Shown here: piece by piece, positions 1 to 10,300 of the stretch
How the letters are laid out: each line of letters starts with the position of its first letter
Position numbering within the stretch: the stretch's first letter is position 1
Assembly (NCBI GenBank): GCA_018714105.1
Contig: DVNW01000012.1
Coordinates: 1 to 38,591 of the forward strand
DNA: 38,591 nucleotides
Origin: Candidatus Faecicola pullistercoris
Lineage (GTDB): Bacteria; Bacillota; Clostridia; Christensenellales; CAG-917
Reading direction: 5' to 3'
The notes under the pieces: generated by a model
The model's input: the letters and a program-made list of their open reading frames with translations, nothing else
What the model was told of the DNA's origin: nothing
The model's database searches: none
Translations under genes and position numbers: made by a program

Positions 1-180
1 CAGGAGCTGAGGGTTTAGCCTGTGCCGCTCCGGGTGCCTGAGGTCTTGCCGCAGGAGTTGCGGGTTTGGCCTGCGCCGCTCCGGGTGCCTGAGGTGCCGC
101 CGCAGGGGCCGCGGGTTTTGCCTGCGCCGCTCCGGGTGCCTGAGGTGCCGCCGCAGGAGCCGCGGGTTTAGCCCCGAAAG
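1..180 (-). repeat. 51-bp in-frame tandem repeat coding for Pro/Ala-rich tail
   Basis: Units start at 1, 52, 103 and 154 (the last is partial) with a 51-bp period. Each codes for 17 residues of the pattern KPAAPAAAPQAPGAAQA. Units differ at a few positions: the units at 1 and 52 encode some Thr, Ser or Arg changes, and the unit at 103 is the cleanest. The array continues past the left edge, so copy number is unknown. It lies in the cytoplasmic tail of the membrane-anchored surface protein. Confidence 0.92.
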
Positions 181-3100
181 GAGTGCCTTTTTCCGCACTT
201 GCTACTTTTGCCGCCGCACTTAGCGCAGCAGGTTTTTCGCTTCCTGCAGAATCGGTTTTGTCATCGGGTTTGTTTATTTCGGTCTGAGCCTTGTTCTGAA
301 CAGGCATTGCGGATGTACGTGCATTGGCCTCGGCCATGTTTTGCGCGGGTTTGACTTCGGAAGTCGGCTGAACGGGTTTTACATCCTGTTCGGGTTTATC
401 TTCTTCCGAATTATGATTTTCACCCTCGGAAGAAGTTTCTTCGCCCGCATCTTGCGTTCTGCCGGCCTTTCTGTCTTTTTTAGCCTGTTTCTTTATACCG
501 CGTTCGTCAATCGGGCCACCCATTAACTCAACGGCCTGTTTCTTCATCTTGCCGGATACAATAAGCATTATCATCATAATAACGGCAAACATTACAACCG
601 CACCGCCGGCAACCGCTATTATGATTATCATTGAAGGCGTGATAAAAGCTTTACCCTCGATGTTGACCAAAGCGAAAGTACCTAGTTCGGTTGTCGTGAA
701 GGTTGCGTACACTTCGCCGCCGTCATAAGTAATATACTCGGCATTGACGTCGATGAGCGCCCCCGTTACGGGATCGACGCGTACGAATTTACTTGCGTCG
801 TTGTAATCGTAGCCCGTTATCCTTAAAGATACGGTAACCGCGCTGGTAAATTTATTTGACAGTACGCTCTGATTGTTGTAGTAACTCAAATTATATACGC
901 CCGAAACGAAGGGATCGTTGGCCGAAATCTGACTCTTGTTGATATTGATGAGATTTGCGGCTTTAATCCATTCTTCCATATCTTCGCCGTAATAAGTAAC
1001 TTGCATTTCGCCGCCTGACGACAAAACGCTTCCGCCGTCGGTGAGTATGTCGCCGATAATGACACGGGTGCCGTCTTCGAGCTTAGAAGTAGTGCTGACG
1101 TAAGAATCGCCTATCTTCATAACGCCGGTCAGCGAATCCTGCGACGCCATCTGAACGTTTTCGGCTACGCACACGAGCCTGTAAGACCAATCGCCTTTCG
1201 TAGTGGGTAAATCTTCGTTCCACGGCGAGAACATATCGTCAACATGATAATACTCTATATAAATGTACGGAGCATAAGCCTCGTCGCTGACGGTAAATTC
1301 GATACCTTTGAATACTTTTTCGTTACCCTCTTCATCCTTAACGGGCTTGCCGTCGCTGTCGAAATAGTCGCTGTAGAGGAATTCGTAACCCGAAGTAATA
1401 CTTACCATAACGGTCATTTTGCTTATGGTAATTCTGACTACGGACGAATAAGCGGACTGATAATTATCCAGGTTATGACTTTCGGCGTCAGGAGCCTTAT
1501 AACCCATGAAATGAATCCTTGCGAAATAAGTACCTGCATTTCTGGGAGTAACCGAATCGGTAAATTTTGAGTTGGTACTGTACTGATATTCGATGCCGTA
1601 TCTGTACATTTCGGAACCGGGATAAATACCCGCATCCGTGCTGAACTTGAATTGCTGTCCTTCGTAGAGACTCTCGACAAGATCTTTAAGGTTAAAGGCT
1701 TCTCCGTCGTAAATTTTCTCGTAACTTGTAACGGGAGTAGCTATGCCTACCTCTTTTCTTGCGATATTCATAACCGCGGTCAGCGTCAAATTCTCATACA
1801 GGTCAGAGCCGCTGAAAACGTATTCGAGTTTGTACGTACCCGCGTCGGAGACGCCGTCCTGATCGAGGTTGGAATAGGATTTGAAAGGAACGTCCTGCCA
1901 AACGATCATGCCGTTTTCATAAATAACGGCTCCTTGCTCATCGGTGGCGGGCAAATAAACGTTAATGATAAATTCCGAGTCAAAGGCGCCGGTAGTAGGC
2001 AGACCTTTAACCTCAAGCGGCACGGGCCTTACGCTGCCGTCGTAGTACAAATCCCTTACTGCGATATAGGCCTTGGTCCATTGCGCTTTGGTAATATTCA
2101 ATGCGCCGGTCTTAACGACGAACTCGCCGTCTATGCGGTAATTATCGCCCGAAACCACCAGGTTATAGTTGGCAAGCGAATACCCTTCTTCGGGCGACAG
2201 GTCTATCCAGAAGTCGTAAGCGCCTGCATACAGAGCGGACGACCCGCCGGATATTACGCCTCCTACCGAAGGTATAAATGAAGTTTCGCCCGCGTGAGTA
2301 ATCTCTACAGAAGGCGTTTTGCCCAGCAGATTTGCTATCTTTTCGTTATTCTGCAATCCGCTGAAATTAATCGCGAAGCCTGACAGGAAAATATCGTTAC
2401 CCGCGGCAACAGAGTATTGCGAAGGTACGGAAACCGTCAGATCCGCCTTGATAATCTCTATATTGACGCCGTTGAATCTGCCTTCGAAAGCAAAGTTGCT
2501 GCAAACGGCGTTGCTGATGCTTACCAGATAATTTCCTACCGAAAGCTTATTATAATCGGGCTCGAATACTCGTGCCTCTACAAGATTGAGGTACGCATAT
2601 TCCTCGGAAGCAAGGTCAATGATGTTAACCGTGCCCTGGTCGTCATAAAGTTCGCCCGAATAAGATATTTCGTATTTGAAACCGTAAGGAACAGCTTTGG
2701 AACCGTCCGAAAGCACAACGGTCTTGCCGCCGTAAACCACTTTGTCAAGCGTCAGCGGCGTGCCGTCGGCGCCGGTGTACAGAGTTCCGTCCTGTTTCAT
2801 AACGTAAACCGCGGTAATGGTAGCGGTGGCTTTGCCGTAAGCGATAGGCGCAACGGTACTCGTGCTGAGCGTTCTGAAACTGTCAAGAGTGGCATTTTCG
2901 ATTTCGTATACGTAGTTATTTGTCTTGACGTAGGTATCGCCTATCTTTTCATAAATGTATCTGTTTACCACATACAGGCCGTCGTCGGCCGCGGACGCGG
3001 AAGAAACGGTATATCTTACTACGCCCTCCGCCGTATGTTCGGGATTGGTTTCGTCAAACAGATAATACTGCTTGTCGAGATTAGCGTGGTCGGCATTGTT

Positions 3101-6100
3101 GGAATTATATATAACCCAGCTGTCGCCTACCAAAACCTTGGCTATGTACTCGCCGTATACGTTCTCTCCGAAAGATACGTTATATCTCTTCTCTGTTGCG
3201 TGAAGCGCATTCGAAGCGTCGTACAGTTCGTAGTTGCCGTAAATAAACTTGACCGAAGCCGTACCCGCGGCGTTTGCACTGAGATATCCGGCATACAGCA
3301 GTTTTACGGGAACGGAATAATCGGCATAGCTGAATGTAGCCTGATAAATCTTATCGGTTTCGGCCGCGTTGAACAAGGGATTGCCTATAACAATCTGCTC
3401 GCCTTCTACTATACCGCCCGATATTACCGAAATAACGGGATTTTTAGCATAGCGCGTACCCGTATAATTTTTGGATTCGGCAGAGACCGTGGCTCTTATC
3501 TGTTTAGGAGAAATATAGTTTGTCTTAGTGGCCTTATAAGCGTCTCCAACCTGCTCGAGTCCTTCGAGAGAAAGTTCGTAATTGTTGGCGGTATTGAGCG
3601 TAGTGCCCACGCTTACGTTTGTAAGAGCAAGGCCCGTAAACAGAGCGTAAACCTGACCCGCGTTTTTGTTTTCGAAAACGGCGGTTTCATAAGACAGCCT
3701 TACGAATGACTTATCCCCGTCCACAATACCGTCAAGGGTATAATTGGAATTATATCTTGCGCCGAACGAAGCGTTGTTCGTGCCGTCGTACACCCTGTTT
3801 TCGGCAAACAAATCGGTAATCGTAACTGTTTTCTTGGTAATTTCACCGGTATAATCCTCGTTTTTAACCGAAGTAACCGTGTAATTGACGGAGGTATTGC
3901 CCTGGTCGTCCACGATACCCGTCACCTCAACGGTGATGGGCTTGTCGGCCGCGACGTATGCGTCGGAATACTTGGCTGTAAACTGAGCGAATACCTTGCC
4001 TATATCCGAAGTAAGAATGCTGTTGTCGCCGTTTATGCCTTGTAACAAAACCGTTACCGAGGCATTGTCCAGCAAATCGGTGCCGTCATACTGTTTAACT
4101 GCATTGTTTACAATTATACTGTTTACTACAAGCTGCCTGGGTACGACTTCACCGGAAAGTTCTACGGTGGCAACGCCGGTAGCGTCGTCTACCGACATTC
4201 CGGGAATGGAAGCTGTATCGAATATATAATTGTCTATTTTACTGCCTGCGGGAGCGCCGGCTTTAAAGGAAATATATCTTCCGTCAACCTTGTTAACGGC
4301 AACCGTAACCGTTTTGTTCCCCGCGTCGGGAGAATCCAGGGTCAGCGGGGAAGCGTTAAGCTGCAACCAACTGATAACGTTTACGTCGATAGTAACGTTG
4401 TCAATCGCCGCTACGAAAGTATAGTTGTTAAGGTTAATATCCGTGGTACCGTCATAAATCTTGTTTTCGAGTCCGAGATTTTTAATCGTAACGGGCACGG
4501 GCATTATTTTTGCGGCGAGGCCGTCTGCCGAAGGACTTACCGCCTTATAAAGCGAAGCATATACGCTGCTCTCGGTAACCTTAACCTGCATATCTTTTAT
4601 GGTAAAAGGTACGGAATCGGCGGCGTCGATACTCTGGAACACTGCGTTAAAGTCAATCTCGAAATCTTCGCTTATATTGTATCTTACCCTGTATTCGTCT
4701 TCCGAAACGTAATGTTTAACGCCCTTGTCGTCGTAATCCGCAAAGGTAATATCGTAAGTAAACAAACTCTCGGGAACGGTATAGGTACCGTCAAAATATT
4801 TGGCGGCGCCCTCGTTAACCTTAATACTTACCGAAAGCTCCGGCTGTTCCACCAGCATATAATAAACCGCGGCGGCCGAAGAGTTGCCAGCCTGGTCCTC
4901 AACCCATACTTCTATTCTCTTGTATCCGTAATCTCCCATACCGTCGTCGAGAAGATTGATGGACGAACTTTTACCGTCAATATAGGCAAAGGTTTTGGTC
5001 GCTGACGAAGCAATAACCGCGCCTCCCGGACCGGAAACGGCGGAAATAATGTACTTGAATTTGAAATCTTCTATGTATCTGTCCGCTTCGTCGGCTTCCT
5101 CTACGCCGAACATGGGGATAAATTCCAAAGGAAGATTATAAGGTTTGATAACGGTTCCGTAAGTACCGGTATTCGCGTCGTAATAGTTCTGTATATTTGC
5201 AGCGTAAGGCGCGTACATGGGAGCAAAAGTATCCACTCTGATATACCTCGCTATTTCCGCGCTTTCGATACCCACGCCGCTTACGGCCTTAAAGTAAACG
5301 GTATCGTCAGTGCCGTTGGCAAAGTTTAACGTCTGTTTTGCTGAAAGCCATTCGCCGGTACCGATTCTGTAATAAAGCGAATATCCGCTGGACACGCTGT
5401 CACCGTTAGGCACGGTAATGGTAGCCCTCACGGTCTTTGTAGACCATAAGCCTTCGGTATAAGTACCCAGGTCCACTATCAGTTCGGGCGTCACGCCGTC
5501 AACCTGGATAGTGAATTCCTTATGGATATTATCGTTATCGCCGTCCACTATGTTGGGGCTGAAATCGTCCAGACCGAGGTTACCGGCCTCATCCGTCGCC
5601 CAGATACGGAAAGTATAAACGCCGTTTATGTTTCCGCCAAAAGCGGCAAGATTAAGAGAAACGGTCTTTACGAGTTCGCCGCTTACCGAAATCATGTTAG
5701 CGTCGATAGCAGCCTTGGTCTGAATGACGCTTCCGTCTTTAAGAATTTCAACTTCGTAATTTACTGCGGTAGCGGTGGTGTCCTCCGCCCTGCTGATAAT
5801 CCAGTTATATCTTAAAATACCGTTGTCAACCTTAACGTAATTGCCGTTACTGTCGTTGACTATCTGCATTTCGGGTATTTCGGGGCTCTCCGTATCGATA
5901 CCGCCTATGGTTACGGTAACCATGTTGGGGCTGCCGTACTGGTCTGTGGCCGTAATAGTATACGTACCCGCTTTATTAAAGTCTATGCAAACCGCAAGGC
6001 CTCTGTAACCACTGCTGCCCGCGTCTCCGGTACCGAACGTTATTGCGTTAATCTCGCCGAAACCGAAATCGCTGGTCGCGTCCGGTTCTATTATATACGG

Positions 6101-7270
6101 GGGCGCGCCCGAGTTATCGTCCACGGTAACCTGATAAATTCCCGCGAAGAAATCGTAAGCTATAAACGAAATCCTCTTGTATTCTTTCCGCTGAGAGGAC
6201 AAGAAACTGTTTGTCCTTCCGTCGTCGAGGATATCGTCTTTCATGTCGTGATTGAATACGTAGCCGTTGTTAAGGTTATACCAGCTGTCGGTATAATAAC
6301 CGCCCTGTCCGTGCGAAGGAGCGGTAAGCGCGGTAAAATCGTTTCTGTTAAAGGCAGCGTTGGAGGTTACGCTGTATCTCGTCATACCGCTGTGTTTAGA
6401 GGCGTCGTAAGGCACGAAGTTAACGCCGTCCGAGCTTCTTACGAAGCCGCCGTTATCGTCCTGAGTGTAGTTAGCCGACCAAGGCACGATATTTGGGCCC
6501 TGTCCGTCGTTGACTACGAAAAGTTGAAGGGTGACTTTTGTAACCTGTCCCGAAATGGTATTCCAAACAACGTTAGTCAAGTCGTTTGTATACATACAGG
6601 ACAAACTCCATTGCAGATACTGGCTTCCGGGGGAAATGCTTATCCAGTCCGAAAGTTCTCCGTCTCTGCGTTCATTATAACTTGAATTACCGCCGGCGCT
6701 GAAAGTAAGCGTAGGAGAAGTCAAACTATTGGAAAGCGACTGCCTTGCGAAATCCGCAGGACGTATGCTGTTACTGCCGAGAGACATCGCAACGTTAGAA
6801 CCCGCGCCGCCGTAAGACAAGAATTGAAACAAAACTTTTGCTTTAATCTGCGCGCTACCAAGGTTGTACAGTTCGGAAGGAATCTTTACCCAACTCCATG
6901 CATACGCGGTATTGCCGCTCGTCATACCGTTTTTTTCAAACCTTATGGTATTTCCGCCGTAGCTCAGATTCATATCGCTGTCTCCGCTCCAGCTGAAACC
7001 GAGGTTTGCTTCGGTGGTATTGCCGCCCGAACCAAGCAAAGCGTACTCGTACATGACGCCTGTTTCACCGTCTATTTCGGTCTGAATACCCGCAGGCAAC
7101 TGAATTTGACTGCCGCTCAAAACAACTTCGGCCGTCTGGGATTTAGACTGAGCCGCAAGTGCACGAGTATCGGCGTCAAAAACTCCGAATGCCAGAATAA
7201 AGCATAACAAAAACGCCATTCCTAACAATGTCATTCTGGAAATCAAAGTTAAAGTTTTAGAAGATTTCAT
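1..7270 (-). CDS. Giant MBG/YDG-repeat surface protein with C-terminal membrane anchor and Pro/Ala tail (3' end outside window)
   Basis: I translated this frame from the ATG at 7270 to the left edge without meeting a stop: 2,423 codons, still open. The start has a GGAGG ribosome site at 7278-7282. Residues 1-39 form a long signal peptide (hydrophobic core about 13-31, possible cleavage after ALA at 37-39). The extracellular part has Ig-like segments and several YDG-type repeats, for example KIYDGTTD near residue 938, KQYDGTD near 1057, RVYDGTNN near 1160 and KIYDGEAF near 1853. A membrane helix spans about 2211-2239 and is followed by KMKK, so the tail is cytoplasmic. The tail is first rich in Lys/Glu, then in Pro/Ala, ending in 17-residue tandem repeats. 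No LPXTG motif is seen. It lies 108 bp downstream of a second giant protein and is probably cotranscribed with it. A role in adhesion or cell-surface architecture is inferred from the repeat type; the ligand is unknown. Confidence 0.88.
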   Translation of the reverse strand, partial: MKSSKTLTLISRMTLLGMAFLLCFILAFGVFDADTRALAAQSKSQTAEVVLSGSQIQLPAGIQTEIDGETGVMYEYALLGSGGNTTEANLGFSWSGDSDMNLSYGGNTIRFEKNGMTSGNTAYAWSWVKIPSELYNLGSAQIKAKVLFQFLSYGGAGSNVAMSLGSNSIRPADFARQSLSNSLTSPTLTFSAGGNSSYNERRDGELSDWISISPGSQYLQWSLSCMYTNDLTNVVWNTISGQVTKVTLQLFVVNDGQGPNIVPWSANYTQDDNGGFVRSSDGVNFVPYDASKHSGMTRYSVTSNAAFNRNDFTALTAPSHGQGGYYTDSWYNLNNGYVFNHDMKDDILDDGRTNSFLSSQRKEYKRISFIAYDFFAGIYQVTVDDNSGAPPYIIEPDATSDFGFGEINAITFGTGDAGSSGYRGLAVCIDFNKAGTYTITATDQYGSPNMVTVTIGGIDTESPEIPEMQIVNDSNGNYVKVDNGILRYNWIISRAEDTTATAVNYEVEILKDGSVIQTKAAIDANMISVSGELVKTVSLNLAAFGGNINGVYTFRIWATDEAGNLGLDDFSPNIVDGDNDNIHKEFTIQVDGVTPELIVDLGTYTEGLWSTKTVRATITVPNGDSVSSGYSLYYRIGTGEWLSAKQTLNFANGTDDTVYFKAVSGVGIESAEIARYIRVDTFAPMYAPYAANIQNYYDANTGTYGTVIKPYNLPLEFIPMFGVEEADEADRYIEDFKFKYIISAVSGPGGAVIASSATKTFAYIDGKSSSINLLDDGMGDYGYKRIEVWVEDQAGNSSAAAVYYMLVEQPELSVSIKVNEGAAKYFDGTYTVPESLFTYDITFADYDDKGVKHYVSEDEYRVRYNISEDFEIDFNAVFQSIDAADSVPFTIKDMQVKVTESSVYASLYKAVSPSADGLAAKIMPVPVTIKNLGLENKIYDGTTDINLNNYTFVAAIDNVTIDVNVISWLQLNASPLTLDSPDAGNKTVTVAVNKVDGRYISFKAGAPAGSKIDNYIFDTASIPGMSVDDATGVATVELSGEVVPRQLVVNSIIVNNAVKQYDGTDLLDNASVTVLLQGINGDNSILTSDIGKVFAQFTAKYSDAYVAADKPITVEVTGIVDDQGNTSVNYTVTSVKNEDYTGEITKKTVTITDLFAENRVYDGTNNASFGARYNSNYTLDGIVDGDKSFVRLSYETAVFENKNAGQVYALFTGLALTNVSVGTTLNTANNYELSLEGLEQVGDAYKATKTNYISPKQIRATVSAESKNYTGTRYAKNPVISVISGGIVEGEQIVIGNPLFNAAETDKIYQATFSYADYSVPVKLLYAGYLSANAAGTASVKFIYGNYELYDASNALHATEKRYNVSFGENVYGEYIAKVLVGDSWVIYNSNNADHANLDKQYYLFDETNPEHTAEGVVRYTVSSASAADDGLYVVNRYIYEKIGDTYVKTNNYVYEIENATLDSFRTLSTSTVAPIAYGKATATITAVYVMKQDGTLYTGADGTPLTLDKVVYGGKTVVLSDGSKAVPYGFKYEISYSGELYDDQGTVNIIDLASEEYAYLNLVEARVFEPDYNKLSVGNYLVSISNAVCSNFAFEGRFNGVNIEIIKADLTVSVPSQYSVAAGNDIFLSGFAINFSGLQNNEKIANLLGKTPSVEITHAGETSFIPSVGGVISGGSSALYAGAYDFWIDLSPEEGYSLANYNLVVSGDNYRIDGEFVVKTGALNITKAQWTKAYIAVRDLYYDGSVRPVPLEVKGLPTTGAFDSEFIINVYLPATDEQGAVIYENGMIVWQDVPFKSYSNLDQDGVSDAGTYKLEYVFSGSDLYENLTLTAVMNIARKEVGIATPVTSYEKIYDGEAFNLKDLVESLYEGQQFKFSTDAGIYPGSEMYRYGIEYQYSTNSKFTDSVTPRNAGTYFARIHFMGYKAPDAESHNLDNYQSAYSSVVRITISKMTVMVSITSGYEFLYSDYFDSDGKPVKDEEGNEKVFKGIEFTVSDEAYAPYIYIEYYHVDDMFSPWNEDLPTTKGDWSYRLVCVAENVQMASQDSLTGVMKIGDSYVSTTSKLEDGTRVIIGDILTDGGSVLSSGGEMQVTYYGEDMEEWIKAANLININKSQISANDPFVSGVYNLSYYNNQSVLSNKFTSAVTVSLRITGYDYNDASKFVRVDPVTGALIDVNAEYITYDGGEVYATFTTTELGTFALVNIEGKAFITPSMIIIIAVAGGAVVMFAVIMMIMLIVSGKMKKQAVELMGGPIDERGIKKQAKKDRKAGRTQDAGEETSSEGENHNSEEDKPEQDVKPVQPTSEVKPAQNMAEANARTSAMPVQNKAQTEINKPDDKTDSAGSEKPAALSAAAKVASAEKGTPFGAKPAAPAAAPQAPGAAQAKPAAPAAAPQAPGAAQAKPATPAARPQAPGAAQAKPSAP

Positions 7271-7277
7271 AGCTTTT

Positions 7278-7371
7278 CCTCCGTCCTCTTGCGAGGTTTA
7301 TACAACCGCAAAGCGGAAATATACTTTAATACTTGTCCGCAACACCCTTGCGGCGGGAAGCCCTTGCGGGC
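7278..7371 (-). promoter_or_regulatory. Leader with three short hairpins before the second giant surface gene
   Basis: The 108-bp gap between the two giant genes shows no good sigma-A promoter. Instead it holds three small hairpins on the mRNA strand: GCCC-GCAA-GGGC at 7360-7371, CCGC-TTT-GCGG at 7306-7316, and CCTC-GCAA-GAGG at 7285-7296. The last ends two bases from the GGAGG ribosome site (7278-7282). Two of the loops are GNRA-type (GCAA). This suggests translation control or mRNA processing within an operon rather than independent transcription. Confidence 0.5.
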
Positions 7372-7378
7372 GGAAAGG

Positions 7379-10300
7379 TTAATTGAGGTCGTTCTCGCCT
7401 ATTTCTTTCTTGGCGTTAACGATTGCGCGCATATTGCGGTAGATGCCCGCTCTCTTTACGCATATGATGATAATTGCAACCGCAAGCAGCAGAGCCGCGA
7501 TACCCACGATACCGTAAACGAACAACGTGTTATCGGTATTTTCCTTTACGATAACGAAATCGCCTAAGGTAACCGTATTGAATACGGCCTTACCGTCTCT
7601 GAATACCGCGCCGGTATCGGTGAGAGTACCGTCGCTGTTGACGCGCATAACCTTAATGTTGCTGCCGCCGGAAATACCCGAAGGCAAATCGATTGCCACT
7701 ACAGCTTCGCCGTCGAAACCGTAAGTCTTGCTGCCGTCGGTATTTTCGATATAGGCATTGATAACCGCCTCTACCGCGCCGGACGAACCTATTTTACTTT
7801 CGGCTCTGCCCCATACGATTTTCTGATCGTTGGTAAGGGCGGTTTTGTCGGTATTGGTAATGGTAATGAACTCACCGCTGCTGAGAATGGTGTTGTCCGA
7901 AGCGCTTATAGAACCGTGACTGCCCGAAACGCTGGCTACGCCTATAACCATGTTGCCCGTGCTGTTTCTGAGCGTAAGCGTATAGTTGGAGGCATTATCG
8001 CCTGCAAGCTGCAGTCTGTAAACGTATCTGCCTTCCGCAGTCGGTCCCTGTCCTTCGGGACAAGTAAATATTTCGGAATCCTTCTGATAGATTTCGGTAA
8101 TAGTCAATCCCTGCGGGAGCGAGGCGTCGTAAATAACGCGCTTGGCCGAACCGTCTCCTATAAACTTCTCGCCAATAATACTTACGATAATGTTTTGCGG
8201 ATTAATAATCAGCTGGCCGGTAGCGGTAGCGATATTGTACCTGCCGTTGGTGGAATATCTTTGCTGTCCTTCGTGTACTGCGCTGTTATATTCGACAAGA
8301 ATTCCGTTGGCGTTAAGTACGTATGCGCCGTTATCGTCTTTGACGTATTCGGGCAGGAAGTAAGCGGTAACGGTATAGGTACCGGCATTCACGGCCTGCA
8401 AAGCTTCTGTTCCGTGAATATCTCTGTAAGTAACTATAATCCTGCCTTCGGTAACTGCGGCGTCCTTTGTTGCCGAAACGGTATGAGCGTTTCCGTCGTA
8501 CTGCACGTTGGAAACAGAGGCTACGGAAACCGTTACGTTTGCCGTATTGATTGTCAGCGTGCCGTACAGAATCTGCGGCTGATAATTTTCGGCGCTTACG
8601 GTAGCTTTAACATAGTAAACACCTACGTCGGTAGGCAGACCGTTCAAAGGTTCGCCGGCATAGCTCGGATCGGTGAAATATTCGTACTTGACCGTATAAT
8701 TATTGTTTGCCAGCACTACTTCCATGGTTATGGGGTTGCCGTGGTTGTAAGTCGCAACCTTGTTGTCCCCGCCGTCGAAGTAATTGTTGGTAAGCGTACC
8801 CATAATAACGCTGAGCGTGGCGTTTTGGTAAACGAAAGTATAGTTAGCGGCTTTTCCGCCCGAAATAATAATCTCGTAAGTACCGAAATCCATACCGCTT
8901 TGGGCATAAGCGTCCTCGAGAACGGCCGTGGGCAACGCCGTAAGAACAGACTGCGTTTCGCCGTTGACGAATCCGGTTATCTTGATTCTCGACTGTAACA
9001 TGGAATTCGTAACGGTGGTGCCCTTGTTTACGGTAAAGTCGTCCATGGACACGTGCAGAGTCCTTTGAACTATACGGTAATTTCCGGGAATGGTGGAAAC
9101 GGAATAATTGTCCGCCGTACCTCCCGTGAAGGTAATTTCGTGAAGACCAACGGGTTTTTTGGAAGTATAACCGGTAACTACGTTGAGTTTTTCACGCATA
9201 TTGGCGGTAATGGCGTTGACGTAATCCGCACTGAGCATATCTCCGTTCATATCGTAGTAAACAAGCGGAATATCGGGCATAGAAGTACTGCCGTAAACGA
9301 CTTCGACTATATTTGCCGCCTCTACAATTATTTCGGCAGGCCTGATAACGGCCGCTACGTTAATGACGTCGCTGCCCGCTATAACATAGTTGTCTGTGGG
9401 CTGGCCGTTGGTATATTCGATACTGCCAATATGGAAGGTAGCGTCCACGTTAGTACCTGCCATGAGCGAGGTATATCTCGCACTCAGTACGTTGATATAA
9501 ATATACTCGTTATTGGGTATCCGGCCGTAATCTATCACATAGCCTTCGTTGCCCTTCTGCGTACTTATGGTGTTATCGCCGAGGCCGAGATCCCATTCGA
9601 GTTTATAATAAATGGGAGTAACGGTAATGTTAGACGAATTAAGCGTAATTTCGAAAGGCCTTATGTATGCGGTTATGGCTTTACCCATGGCCTTCTGCAA
9701 ATCCTCGATGGAACTTACGGGCATATCGTCTTCGGTATAGAACGAGTAATTTGCCTTGTCCTGAACGAGTTTAACCGAAACGACTACTTCGGACGGCATA
9801 AGCATTCCGCCCTCTCTTATAACGTCCGTCCAGGGGTTAAACTTGCCGTCGGGGCCAATGGCGCCGAAAGCCACTCTTTCAAACGCGAGGCTTACGCTGT
9901 CGCCGCTCATGACGCCGTCAAGCAAATATCCGCCCACGGTAGCGTCCGAAGTACCGTCGTAAATCTTATCGTTTACGCTGATACTCGAAACGGTAACCTT
10001 TCTGGGCATAATGTTACCCGTCTTGACGTAGCGATAAACCTGAGTGAATCTGTAATTGTTACTCTTTTCTCCGACAAGTCCGTTGATGATAACCGAAACG
10101 GGTATATCGTTGCCTACGTCCACACTCTGCCATATAGCGGTATAGTCGGGAGTAACGTAACCCGCGTCGGAAGCGAGAATGCCGCTTACGGCATAATTGT
10201 CGCCTTCGCCGAACGTAACGGTGGCAACGTCGGATTTATCGTAATATTTATTGTCGACCACTATGCCGTCGCCGTTAAAGGCAAGAGTGATGCGGTAAAT

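Noticed and set aside
1..180. Direct repeats as a possible CRISPR array
   Set aside because: Units are contiguous, 51 bp long, in frame with the coding sequence and without spacers.
7271..7378. Independent promoter or terminator between the two giant genes
   Set aside because: No convincing -35/-10 pair and no stem followed by T's; the hairpins are short and better explained as leader structures.
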